Assembly (NCBI RefSeq): GCF_036898825.1
Contig: NZ_JARUND010000001.1
Span: forward strand, 2,728,001-2,792,000
DNA: 64,000 nt
Reading direction: 5' to 3'
Source: Streptomyces sp. B21-083
Lineage (GTDB): Bacteria > Actinomycetota > Actinomycetes > Streptomycetales > Streptomycetaceae
A program made the translations under genes and the position numbers. This document shows positions 41,654 through 50,655 of the stretch, piece by piece; positions within the stretch are counted from its first letter, which is position 1; every line of letters begins with the position of its first letter. The notes under the pieces are model-generated. The model ran no database searches. It saw nothing but the letters and a program-made list of their open reading frames with translations, and was not told the origin of the DNA.

Positions 41654-43138
41654 TCACTCACCCGTGTACAGCCGCCCCAGGTCCACCAGGACCACCTCAC
41701 CCCGCTTTTCCACGGCCCGCAGATCGTCGGTGAACCCGGCCCCGCTGTAACAGGCGAGCCGTACGGCGGATGTGTCGACCCCGCGCTCCGCAAGCAGCCG
41801 TTCGGCCTGCCGCAGGCGCTCAAGGTGCCCCATACCCATCGTCTGGTCCCACTTGGCCTCGCCCAGGGACAGCAGTACGCCGTTGTCCTGGCCCACCGCG
41901 CCGCGTACGACCACGTCGATCTCGTGGCTGGTACGGGCCGTCCGGTCGGGGACCGTCCCGTACGAGACGTCGATCGGCATGCCGCCGAAGGTGTCCGGCG
42001 CCGCGAAATGGGCGACCCACTCACGGCAGACCTGTTCGAAGTGCGGGCCGACGACAGCGGAGAGGAAACGGGGCCGGGCGGTTTCCCAGACGTGCTCGGC
42101 CATTCCCCGGTCCAGCAGGGCGAGCTTCGGACGGGAGATGGCATGGTCGAAGGCGATGAGCGGCTCGCCCACCCGGTAGACGCTGCGGTTTCCCCGGAAC
42201 GCGTCCGTCTCCCTCCGTACGAGTCCGCAGTCCTGGAGGACGGTCAGGGGGTGCGTGATGTCGCTGATCGGCCGCTCCAGGCAGCCGGCGATGCGCCCCG
42301 CCGTGGCGTTTCCGGAGGCGAGCGCGGCGAGCACGGAGTGGTAGAGGGCCCGGTCCCGCAGGTCCGACTCGTCGGCGAGGAGATAGCGGGCCTCGCGGTA
42401 GAGCGGCGAGCGCGGGGACAGTGCCGTTCGGCAGACCCACGCATCGAAGTCGGCGAGGTCGACGGGGACGTCGTCGCGTACGAACTCCCTTCGGTAGGCG
42501 GGAGTTCCGCCGACGACGCTGTGCACGAGGAGCGCGAGTCGGTGGTCGTCGATGCCCCAGAAGGCGGCTGCCTGTCTGAAGTCGAGGGGATGGACGACGA
42601 GTTCGAGCCCGGCCCGGCCGCGCAGGGGTGACGTACCGCTGAGGAGCTTCCCCATGAACGAGAGCGAACTGCCGCAGAGGAGGAGGCGCGTACGGGAGTT
42701 CAGTCGCTCCGGTCGGCGTGGTCCGTAGGCGACCTGGATGATGGAGGGGAGGGCGGGGGTGGCCCGGGCCAGGTACGGGAACTCGTCGATGACAACGGGG
42801 AGAGGATCGTCTCGGCCGAGGACGAGGAGAGCGTCGATCGCCTGCTCCCACCGGTCGAAGCGCATGGGGGCGACGCTGCCGGTGTGCTGGCCCAGTTCCT
42901 CACCGAACCGGCGCAGCGACTCCGCCTCGGTCGCTTCGTACGCGCAGAAGTAGAAGCCGCCTGCGGCGCGGGCGAGCGAGTCGAGGAGGAAGGACTTGCC
43001 CTGGCGTCGGCGGCCGGAGACGACGGCAAGGGTGGCTTCCGGACCGGTGTCGGACGCGAAGGCCGTCAGTTCGCTCCACTCCCAGTCGCGGTCGAACATG
43101 TCGGTGGGTTTGGGCAGTTCACGGGTCGGGCGGGGCAT
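41654..43138 (-). CDS. AAA ATPase with C-terminal DUF234/PD-(D/E)xK nuclease-like domain
   Basis: A 494-residue protein from the ATG at 43138 (MPRPTRELPKPTDMFDRDWE) with GGAGG upstream. STAND-like P-loop GRRRQGKS (42-49), Walker B VVIDEF (Asp118, Glu119), sensor LLLCGSS. A winged-helix region (RIAGCLERPISDITHPLTVLQDCGLV) follows, then a C-terminal nuclease-like DUF234 domain with EIDVVV and GEAKW (D...E-x-K). This matches the archaeal-type ATPase/DUF234 family, sporadic in Streptomyces. Role unknown; mobile or defence-related functions have been suggested for relatives, which is inference here. Two tandem palindromes lie just upstream. Confidence 0.82.
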   Translation of the reverse strand: MPRPTRELPKPTDMFDRDWEWSELTAFASDTGPEATLAVVSGRRRQGKSFLLDSLARAAGGFYFCAYEATEAESLRRFGEELGQHTGSVAPMRFDRWEQAIDALLVLGRDDPLPVVIDEFPYLARATPALPSIIQVAYGPRRPERLNSRTRLLLCGSSLSFMGKLLSGTSPLRGRAGLELVVHPLDFRQAAAFWGIDDHRLALLVHSVVGGTPAYRREFVRDDVPVDLADFDAWVCRTALSPRSPLYREARYLLADESDLRDRALYHSVLAALASGNATAGRIAGCLERPISDITHPLTVLQDCGLVRRETDAFRGNRSVYRVGEPLIAFDHAISRPKLALLDRGMAEHVWETARPRFLSAVVGPHFEQVCREWVAHFAAPDTFGGMPIDVSYGTVPDRTARTSHEIDVVVRGAVGQDNGVLLSLGEAKWDQTMGMGHLERLRQAERLLAERGVDTSAVRLACYSGAGFTDDLRAVEKRGEVVLVDLGRLYTGE

Positions 43139-43160
43139 GGTGGCCTCCAGCAGGCGCTTA

Positions 43161-43190
43161 GGGAAATACGTTTCCCGGAAGTACGTTTCC
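43161..43190. promoter_or_regulatory. Tandem palindromes upstream of the DUF234 ATPase
   Basis: A perfect 16-bp palindrome GGGAAATACGTTTCCC (43161-43176), immediately followed by a near copy GGAAGTACGTTTCC (43177-43190), within 23-52 bp of the ATPase start and in the divergent region to the STAND gene. This looks like a double operator site. Confidence 0.55.
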
Positions 43191-43324
43191 CTTAACGTCC
43201 TCGACACGGGATCGGTCACGCGGTCGGCGGGACAGCGACTGGTCTCGCCCCCCTGGATCTGCTTCCTCCTCGCGCGACGGCAAGCCATGATGAGGCGGGG
43301 GCTGCGGTGGGAACGGGCGGACCG

Positions 43325-45628
43325 GTGAGCGACAGAGACCACTACGACTTTCGGTACAGCACCTTCAACGGCCCCGTCATCGCACGAGCCGAGCACGATC
43401 GCGGCCCTGTTTTCACGGCCATGTCCGCCCTCCCTGCCCCTCCAACGGCCTTCACCGGCCGTGAACAGCACGTCAGGGCTCTGTTGGACGTACTCGATCC
43501 CGGCACGGAGACCAGTGCGGACGCCGTGTTGATCTCAGCGGTGGGCGGCCTCGGCGGCGTGGGCAAGACCGCGCTGGCTCTGCATGTCGCTCACGCCGCG
43601 CGCGCTCGCTTTCCCGGAGGAACCCTCTTCGTCAATATGCGCGGCTACGACGACTCTCCTACGGAGCCCGAGCAGGCAGTGACGTCTTTTCTCACCGCCC
43701 TTGGCATCGGGCGTGAGAACCTCCCCTCCGCACCCGAGGAGTTGTACGCGCTGTACCGGTCGGCTCTGAACAGCCGGGGTGCGGTACTTATCGTGCTGGA
43801 CAACGTCTCGGCTGCCGCACAGGTCGTACCGCTGCTCCCTGGCGATACACGGCATCGCGTACTGGTGACTTCCAGGGACTCTTTCGACTCACTGACAGCG
43901 CGATCGATCACCCTCGACTCCCTTTCGCAGGACGAGGCGGTCGCTCTGATCGAGCGGTCCCTGACTATCAGCGATCCGGACGACTCCCGGGCCAGTGACG
44001 AACCCGATGCCGTACGGATCCTCGTCGACCTGTGCGGCCGTCTTCCGCTGGCGCTTCAGATCGCGGCAGCTCAGCTCCGCCGGCGCAAAACTCGCCCTGT
44101 TTCCACGCTCGTCGCCGATCTGCGAGCAGCGGTCGATCGCGTGAGCGCGTTGCGGGCACCGGGCAAAGACCAGTACGAAAGGGATCTGTTACTACGCCCG
44201 GTATTCGACGTCACGTACGGGCGACTCGACGCGGACCAGGCCAGACTGTTCCGGCTCCTGGCCCATGCCCCGGCGGCAGACTTCGGGCATCCCACAGCCG
44301 TCGCCCTCTCTGGAATATCTCCGGCCGACATCATGGAGAGACTCGAGGACCTGGCAGCCGTCTATTTGATCAGCTCCTCGCCCGACGGCGATCGTTGGGT
44401 GATGCACGACCTGCTGCGCGCTTACGCCTCCACGTTGAGCGCATCCGAGCCTGTTCTCGCCCGCGAAGCTACGGATGCCAAGAACAGCTTGCTCCAGGAC
44501 TTCTGTCTGCGAACCGTCTCTGCCGACAAGCACCTGCACGGCCAGCTGCTTGCAGACGTGCCGGACCTCTTCCCCGACCGTCATGCCGCACTTGCCTGGC
44601 TGGACTCCGAACATACTTCCCTCATACGGGCAATCCAGTGGGCAGAGAATGCAGAGCACAGCAATTTCGCAACCGCGCTGGGCGTCTGCGTCGATCGATA
44701 TCTACAGCTTCAGCGGCATTTCACTGATGGGATACTGGTCTCCGAAACGCTACTGACGGCAGCCAGGCGGGACGAGGACCGGTTCCTGGAGATGATCGCG
44801 CTGACGACCTTGGGACATTCTCAGCACCAGTTGCGCCTATACCGCGAAACTGCCATTACTCATACCAAGGCACTACGTCTTGCATATTCCCTCAACGATC
44901 ACAGCGCTCAGGCAACCGGCTGGAGCAATCTGGGCTACTGCATGCACGATTGGGGGCAACACGATATTGCAGCCGAGATGCTCGGACGCGCACAGGAGAT
45001 GTTCTCCCAACTGGGCGACGAGCACCGAGAAGCGATGGCTTGGAACACGCTGGGTATGCCGCTTCTGGAACTTCGCAGGTTCGGTGAGGACGCGCAGGCC
45101 CACAGGAATGCTCAGAAAGCATTTCACCAGACAGGAGACCGGCAACGTGATGCAACTGCTTGGATCAATCTGGGCACAGCCCTGAGAGCGGTATCCGAAT
45201 TCGAAGACGCCGTCAATGCATACATGAATGCCGCCGACCTCTTCGCCGAGCAACACGACCGGTATGGAGAAGCCTCGGCCTGGAACAACGTCGGCAGCCT
45301 CCTGATCAAACTTCGAGAATTCGAAACGGCATCAGAGATACTCCACAAGTGTGAAGCGGTATTTGTCTCCTTGCGCGAGTGGCACAGAGTGGGAGCTGCT
45401 CGATGGAATATCGCGCAGCTCCATGAATCACAAGGCCGAGTCCTCGACGCGAGAGCTGCGTGGAAATCTGCCGCAGATGCCTATGCCCTCGCTGGCGATG
45501 AAGAGCTGGCCACTTCGGCTCGCCAGAACGCCGAACAGCTCACCCCTACATCCCGAACTCGCACCACACCGACTTACCGGGGCACCGCTCCCCCGCCCCC
45601 CACCTGTCCGCCAGCCCCGCCACGATGA
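43325..45628 (+). CDS. STAND NTPase (NB-ARC) with C-terminal TPR repeats
   Basis: A 767-residue protein from the GTG at 43325 (VSDRDHYDFRYSTFNG); a start 18 bp upstream is possible. A short N-terminal segment of about 30 residues (FNGPVIARAEH) precedes TAFTGREQHV and the P-loop GGLGGVGKTA (74-83), Walker B IVLDN, the VTSR sensor and GRLPLALQIAA (NB-ARC). After a winged-helix-like region come TPR units from about 490 to 730 (GWSNLGYCMHDWGQHDIA, AWINLGTALRAVSEFEDA, AWNNVGSLLIKLREFETA). No SARP DNA-binding domain. Codon 289 is TTA (44189-44191), so expression may depend on bldA. GC falls visibly from about 44600 to 45500, suggesting horizontal acquisition. Its 3' end overlaps the convergent gene by 83 bp and the last 30 residues are Pro/Thr-rich, perhaps a run-on past an older end. 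Confidence 0.85.
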   Translation: MSDRDHYDFRYSTFNGPVIARAEHDRGPVFTAMSALPAPPTAFTGREQHVRALLDVLDPGTETSADAVLISAVGGLGGVGKTALALHVAHAARARFPGGTLFVNMRGYDDSPTEPEQAVTSFLTALGIGRENLPSAPEELYALYRSALNSRGAVLIVLDNVSAAAQVVPLLPGDTRHRVLVTSRDSFDSLTARSITLDSLSQDEAVALIERSLTISDPDDSRASDEPDAVRILVDLCGRLPLALQIAAAQLRRRKTRPVSTLVADLRAAVDRVSALRAPGKDQYERDLLLRPVFDVTYGRLDADQARLFRLLAHAPAADFGHPTAVALSGISPADIMERLEDLAAVYLISSSPDGDRWVMHDLLRAYASTLSASEPVLAREATDAKNSLLQDFCLRTVSADKHLHGQLLADVPDLFPDRHAALAWLDSEHTSLIRAIQWAENAEHSNFATALGVCVDRYLQLQRHFTDGILVSETLLTAARRDEDRFLEMIALTTLGHSQHQLRLYRETAITHTKALRLAYSLNDHSAQATGWSNLGYCMHDWGQHDIAAEMLGRAQEMFSQLGDEHREAMAWNTLGMPLLELRRFGEDAQAHRNAQKAFHQTGDRQRDATAWINLGTALRAVSEFEDAVNAYMNAADLFAEQHDRYGEASAWNNVGSLLIKLREFETASEILHKCEAVFVSLREWHRVGAARWNIAQLHESQGRVLDARAAWKSAADAYALAGDEELATSARQNAEQLTPTSRTRTTPTYRGTAPPPPTCPPAPPR

Positions 45629-45947
45629 GCAGCCCCCGCCCCTCCTCGGCCTCCGGGTCGGGGTTCGGTGTGTGGATCTCGCCCGGCCCGCTGTCGTGGA
45701 CCTCGACACGGAGTACGCGGTCGGTGGCCAGGGCCAGTTGGAGGAGGAAGCCCCTGCCCGGGGGTACGCCGTGCAGGAGGGCGTTCGTCGCCAGTTCGCT
45801 CACGCAGAGCAGCACGTCGTCGGTGCGCTCGGGTGTGCCCCAGTCGGCGAGGGCCTCGCGGGTGAAGCCGCGGGCCAGGCGTACCGACCTGCGGTCGCGG
45901 CGGTAGAACGCCTCGCGGGTGTGGAGGAGTTGGGGTTGTGCGTTCAT
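45546..45947 (-). CDS. RsbW-like ATP-binding regulatory protein
   Basis: A 133-residue GHKL ATPase domain of the RsbW/SpoIIAB-like (HATPase_c_2) class, starting MNAQPQLLHTREAFYRRDRR. N box SELATNALLHG, G1 HDSGPG and G2 GRGLLIVAGLADRWG are present. Such single-domain proteins are abundant in Streptomyces and act as anti-sigma factors or partners of XRE/DUF397 modules, one of which lies 112 bp away divergently. Convergent with the STAND gene, with 83 bp of 3' overlap. Confidence 0.87.
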   Translation of the reverse strand: MNAQPQLLHTREAFYRRDRRSVRLARGFTREALADWGTPERTDDVLLCVSELATNALLHGVPPGRGFLLQLALATDRVLRVEVHDSGPGEIHTPNPDPEAEEGRGLLIVAGLADRWGAGERCPGKSVWCEFGM

Positions 45948-45992
45948 GAGGCCACTGTCACAGGGAGTGACTAGTGTGGGGCAGTACGTGAG

Positions 45993-46015
45993 GTCGTAGT
46001 TCCGATTACTACGAC
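45993..46015. promoter_or_regulatory. Inverted repeat upstream of the XRE regulator
   Basis: A perfect 8-bp inverted repeat GTCGTAGT-N7-ACTACGAC in the divergent region between the RsbW-like gene and the XRE gene, about 45 bp before the XRE start. A likely autoregulatory operator. Confidence 0.5.
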
Positions 46016-46059
46016 TCCACTACGAGGAGTCCGGGTGGCGACGGGGGAAAGGGACGGGC

Positions 46060-46881
46060 ATGCATTCGGCGAAGAGGCCCAGGCGGGGTAGTTCATGGCA
46101 GGCGATCGGGGCGGGGGTCGCCCACTTCCGGCGGCGGGCGGGGCTGACGCAGGAACAGTTGGCCGAGCGCGCGAACATCCACGTCGACACCGTGCGCTCC
46201 ATCGAGCAGGGGCGCCTGGCGCTGCAACCCGACCGGGCCGAGCAGTTCGATGAACTGCTGGACACGGGTGGGGTGTTGGCCGTCATGGCGGCCAAGGTGC
46301 CGGTGCGGGAGCGGGTCGTGCAGTTCGCGCAGGGGCTGGTCGAGCACGAGCAGGAGGCGCTCAGTCTTCTGTCGTACGAGACCCAGGCGATTCCGGGGTT
46401 GCTTCAGACTCCGGAGTACTGCCGTGCCGTCTTCGACTACCGATACCCGGCGCTCGGGTCCGAGACGGCCGAACAGTGGGTGAACGCCCGCATGGAACGG
46501 CAGTTGGTCTGGCAACGGGAACAGCCCCCGGTCGGGCACTTCGTCCTGGATGAGAGCATCCTGCGGCGGGAAGTCGGCGGCCGGGAAACGATGCGCGGGC
46601 AGATCCGCACGATCCTCGAAGCGTGCGAGCCCGTCCACATGAGCGTCCAGGTCATGCCCATGAACCGCGCCCCACACGCCTGTCTCGACGGCCCCATGGT
46701 GCTCCTCGAAACCCCTGACCACGAGCGGCTCGTGTACCTGGAGGTGCAGCGTGCCAGCTTCCTCGTCGACGATCCCGACGAGGTCAGTAACTACCATCTG
46801 AAGTATGGAATGCTGCGTTCACAGGCCCTCTCTCCCGACGAGAGCGTGCGCCTCCTGGACGGACTGCTAGGAGAGTCATGA
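46060..46881 (+). CDS. XRE-family regulator with DUF5753 (Scr1-type)
   Basis: A 273-residue regulator from the ATG at 46060. The XRE helix-turn-helix lies at about 20-70 (RRRAGLTQEQLAERANIHVDTVRSIEQG split over the recognition helix). The DUF5753 domain follows, with SLLSYETQAIPGLLQTPEYCRAV and the VQVMPMNRAPHACLDGPMV region. Its end overlaps the DUF397 start by ATGA. XRE/DUF397 pairs are present in many copies per Streptomyces genome and include the WhiJ-like developmental modules and the Scr1/Scr2 pair described as toxin-antitoxin-like. Confidence 0.92.
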   Translation: MHSAKRPRRGSSWQAIGAGVAHFRRRAGLTQEQLAERANIHVDTVRSIEQGRLALQPDRAEQFDELLDTGGVLAVMAAKVPVRERVVQFAQGLVEHEQEALSLLSYETQAIPGLLQTPEYCRAVFDYRYPALGSETAEQWVNARMERQLVWQREQPPVGHFVLDESILRREVGGRETMRGQIRTILEACEPVHMSVQVMPMNRAPHACLDGPMVLLETPDHERLVYLEVQRASFLVDDPDEVSNYHLKYGMLRSQALSPDESVRLLDGLLGES

Positions 46882-47078
46882 CCACCGCAGTACGGCAGCA
46901 GGACCGAACGGACGACACGGCGTGGTTCAAGTCCAGCTACAGCGGCAGTGAAGGCGGCAACTGCCTCGAAGTCGCCGCCCACACCTCCGCCGTCCACATC
47001 CGGGACTCCAAGAACCCCTCCGGCCCCGTCCTCACCGTCGCCCCCGGTACCTGGGCCGCGTTCCTGGATCGGGCGTAG
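46878..47078 (+). CDS. DUF397 small protein
   Basis: A 66-residue DUF397 protein from the ATG at 46878 (ATGA overlap with the XRE stop). The family signature is WFKSSYSGSEGGNCLEVA, then HIRDSKNPSGPVL and a C-terminal WAAFLD. It is the usual partner of the XRE/DUF5753 regulator; it binds the regulator or acts as the toxin-like member in characterised pairs. Function in this organism unknown. Confidence 0.92.
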   Translation: MTTAVRQQDRTDDTAWFKSSYSGSEGGNCLEVAAHTSAVHIRDSKNPSGPVLTVAPGTWAAFLDRA

Positions 47079-47083
47079 CCGGT

Positions 47084-47446
47084 ATGGACGACACCGAGTG
47101 GGTCATCATCACCTCGTACGCGAACGCTCCCGGGCGACCCGACCCCCTTGCCGCCGTGCGGGCTTGACTGCGGGAGCGCGGTATCGACTGGATGCCGTTC
47201 GGGCCGGACGAGGTGCGGTTCGACCTCGCCTGCGGGCCGGGAGGCGATGGGCGCTGGCACGGATGGTTCACCGTGTACGTGGCCGCGGACGCGCTCCGCA
47301 GGCTCGGGCTTCATCCCGCGCGGTCGGCCTCGCCCCATGACGGATTCTCGCCGCCCGCCTGGTGGCACGCCGCCGGGGAGCGGTACGGCCGTCGGTGGCC
47401 CGTCCCGCCGGGATATCCCGGTGCGGGGTCCCCGTTCGAGAGTTAG
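47084..47446 (+). pseudogene. Small conserved-type gene interrupted by an in-frame stop
   Basis: The frame starting at the ATG at 47084 (MDDTEWVIITSYANAPGRPD) is open for 27 codons and hits TGA at 47165-47167. It then stays open in the same frame to 47446 (LRERGIDWMPFGPDEVRFDL...PGAGSPFES). Sequence character is continuous across the stop, so this reads as one 121-codon gene with a nonsense mutation; a TGG to TGA change is the simplest explanation. Reinitiation at the ATG at 47192 could still yield an 84-residue product. Family not recognised. Confidence 0.6.
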
Positions 47447-47455
47447 CCTCCGTCC

Positions 47456-47953
47456 ATGACCTGGCTCCCCCGCGACTTCGCACACCCGCCGCACGTCGAC
47501 GTACCCGGCGGGTATCACCTGCGGCCGATTCGCGGGACCGACGCCGCCATCGACTACCCCACCGTCATGGGTTCGCGCGAGCGGCTGTGGAGCATCTTCG
47601 GGGAGGCCTGGGGATGGCCGGCCGCGACCATCACGTACGAGGCCAATCTCGCCGATCTGGAGCGGCACGCCGCCGAGGCCGACGCCCACGAGTCGTTCAA
47701 CTACGTGCTGCTCAACGAGGACGAGACCGTCGAACTCGGGTGCGTCTACATCGATCCGCCCGAGAAGGCCGAGGCCGACGCCGAGATCTCCTGGTGGGTC
47801 GTGGACAGTGCCGTGGGGAGTGCGGTCGAGCAGGACCTCGACGCTCTCGTACCTCGGTGGATCGCCGACGACTGGCCCTTCGTCAAGCCTCGGTTCATCG
47901 GACGGGATCTGTCCTGGGCGGAGTGGCTGCGGCTGCCTGACGCGTCCGCGTGA
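47456..47953 (+). CDS. GNAT-like N-acetyltransferase (small)
   Basis: A 165-residue protein from the ATG at 47456 (MTWLPRDFAHPPHVDVPGGY). It starts with an HLRPIRGTDAAIDYPTVMGS strand-helix segment typical of GNATs and continues with FNYVLLNEDETVELGCVYIDPPEKAEADAEISWWV (strands 2-5, in pieces), but the usual acetyl-CoA loop (R/Q-x-x-G-x-G/A) is not evident, so catalysis is uncertain. Nine bp downstream of the interrupted gene. Confidence 0.7.
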   Translation: MTWLPRDFAHPPHVDVPGGYHLRPIRGTDAAIDYPTVMGSRERLWSIFGEAWGWPAATITYEANLADLERHAAEADAHESFNYVLLNEDETVELGCVYIDPPEKAEADAEISWWVVDSAVGSAVEQDLDALVPRWIADDWPFVKPRFIGRDLSWAEWLRLPDASA

Positions 47954-48116
47954 CCCCGACGTGTTCGGTCCGGGCGAACCGGCTGGCCTGATAGGCGTGG
48001 CCGGTTTTCGCCCCTTGTGGGTGTGCTCACGGCGTTCCCATAATCCTTCAACAGATTTTGACCAGCTCATGCCAGCAAAAGCACGAGCTCTTTCCGTTCG
48101 CTTGGCATGGCCCTGA

Positions 48117-48941
<825 letters not shown>

Positions 48942-48972
48942 CGCGGGTCTGCAGCATCTTCCGTACGACGTT

Positions 48973-49006
48973 CACGGGTCCGGCGCTTATCGGCGCCGGG
49001 CCCGTG
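48973..49006 (+). terminator. Terminator of the trypsin gene
   Basis: Stem CACGGGTCCGGCGC / GCGCCGGGCCCGTG (one wobble) with loop TTATCG, 32 bp after the stop. Confidence 0.7.
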
Positions 49007-49044
49007 CCCGTGTCTGTACCCGTAGCGGATTGCGTTGCCAGAGT

Positions 49045-49115
49045 GCGTCGCCCCCGCCGCCCTTACCCGTCCCATCCTCGGGGGCGCTGCCCCCGAACCC
49101 CCGCTCCTCAAGCTC
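49045..49115 (-). repeat. Dispersed Streptomyces intergenic repeat, copy 2
   Basis: GCCCCCGCCGCCC, TTACCCGTCCCATCC and a GGGGGCGCTGCCCCC hairpin; reverse orientation of the element at 6405-6480. Lies between convergent genes. Confidence 0.65.
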
Positions 49116-49159
49116 CCCCAAGCACTCCACAAGCGGCCCCCTGGGGCCAGGCCGGTGAA

Positions 49160-50527
49160 TCAGAACCCCCCGACGAAGTCGCCGCCGCCCCCGAAGTCGC
49201 CGCCGCCGCCGAAGTCCCCTCCGCCGAATCCGCCGCCGAAGTCGCCGGGGTCGAAGTCCGCGCCGGACATGTCGCCGCCGTCGTAGCCGGCGAAGTCTCC
49301 GTATCCGGCGCCGTAGTCGGCCGCGTAGGACGGGGTTGCCATCATGCTGCCGAGCATCGTGCCGACGAGGAGGCCGGGGAGGATGCCGCCGCCGAAGTAG
49401 CCGCCCGCCCAGGGGCCGTACGCCGGGCCCGCGTCCCAGTAGGGGCGGGGGCCTGACACGGTCTCCACCTCGCGGAACGCGGGGTCCAGGCCGTCGGCCA
49501 GGCGGGCGCGGTCGGCGGCGCAGACCGGGACCTCGCGGGGTGCGCCGCCCGCCGGTGTCCAGGTCGCGTCGGCCACCGAGGGGCCGTGCCGCGGGTCGAA
49601 GAAGCAGGGGCCCCGGCGCTCGGGCAGCGGACGGCCCTCGCGGCGGGCGGCCAGTTGTGCGAGCGAGAACCGGCCGTCCTCCAGTGCCTGCGTCACCGCC
49701 CGCACCTCTTCCGGCCGCCGGGTCGCCGCCATCAGCGATTTCGCCTGCTCGTACGCGTCCAGCGCCCGCTCGTAGTCCGCGCGCATCGCGTCGTCGGCGC
49801 CCGCTTCGGCCGGATGGAAGTCGAGTCGGTCCAGTTCCTCGCCGAACGCGGTGATGTCCTCGTCGACGACGACCGTCAGCTGGGCGAGCGCGGCCCGCCG
49901 CTCGTCCTCGCGCCGCGCGCGGTTGCGCCGGACCAGTGCGTACGCGCCGGCACCGCCGGCCGCCAGCACCGCGCCGACGGTGATCAGCGCCCCCGTGTTC
50001 ACCCCACCGCCAGCGCCCGAGCCGCTCCAGGTGGCCGGCGCCGAACCGCCGACGTCGCCGCGCAGGGCCGCGTCGACGAAGTCGTTGAGCTGGGCCTTCG
50101 TGTCGCCCGCACTCCGGACCGCCGTCACGAGGTTGCGGACCCCCGCCCGGCTGAGCACACTGCTGTCGGCCCGCGCGTCGAAGCGGTCGCCGAGCCGAAC
50201 GGCGTACAGGCCGGTGACGCCTGTTTCCGTGCGGAGGTTCGTCCAGAAATTCTGGGTCGGATAGCCGGCCGGGAGGACGGCCACGAACACGGGTTTGTCC
50301 GCGTCCTTGATCTTGGCGGCGAGCGCGTCGGCGTCCGACGCGGACAGCAGGCCGGAGGCGGCCGGGTCCACGTACACCGGGCCCGCCCGCAGCGCCTCAG
50401 CGACCTTGGAGAGGCCGGTGGCCGCGTGCGCGCCGGAGGCGGCCGTGAGTAGGGCGAGTACCGCGAGTGTCACGACGAAGGGCACCAGCAGCAGGCGTAC
50501 GAAAGGGCGGACCACTACGGCCTTCAT
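49160..50527 (-). CDS. Membrane-anchored protein with glycine-rich C-terminus
   Basis: A 455-residue protein with an N-terminal signal/anchor (RPFVRLLLVPFVVTLAVLALL, AHA at about 35), an extracellular alpha/beta domain (PVFVAVLPAGYPTQNFWTNL, GLYAVRLGDRFDARADSS) and a second membrane helix at about 180-200 (TGALITVGAVLAAGGAGAYALV). A charged helical cytoplasmic region follows, with a CFFDPRHGP and VPVCAADRARL cysteine pair, and a Gly/Asp/Phe-rich tail (GGGFGGGDFGGGGDFGGGG). Resembles actinobacterial hypothetical membrane proteins; no function assigned. Confidence 0.75.
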   Translation of the reverse strand: MKAVVVRPFVRLLLVPFVVTLAVLALLTAASGAHAATGLSKVAEALRAGPVYVDPAASGLLSASDADALAAKIKDADKPVFVAVLPAGYPTQNFWTNLRTETGVTGLYAVRLGDRFDARADSSVLSRAGVRNLVTAVRSAGDTKAQLNDFVDAALRGDVGGSAPATWSGSGAGGGVNTGALITVGAVLAAGGAGAYALVRRNRARREDERRAALAQLTVVVDEDITAFGEELDRLDFHPAEAGADDAMRADYERALDAYEQAKSLMAATRRPEEVRAVTQALEDGRFSLAQLAARREGRPLPERRGPCFFDPRHGPSVADATWTPAGGAPREVPVCAADRARLADGLDPAFREVETVSGPRPYWDAGPAYGPWAGGYFGGGILPGLLVGTMLGSMMATPSYAADYGAGYGDFAGYDGGDMSGADFDPGDFGGGFGGGDFGGGGDFGGGGDFVGGF

Positions 50528-50655
50528 ATCTTCGAAGCTACCTGACGAAGGGGGGAAATGGGCATGAAACAGACATTGGTCCTGGTGGGGCCCCCGCTTA
50601 CCTCGCCACTCCTTCTCTTCCTTCCCTCCCCACCAGAACCGCAGTCATACCCCGC

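Noticed and set aside
41466..41657. A 63-codon frame overlapping the DUF234 ATPase stop by GTGA
   Set aside because: Its 3' end lies inside the YceI terminator, it resembles no family, and GC-biased DNA easily gives such frames. It remains a weak possibility.
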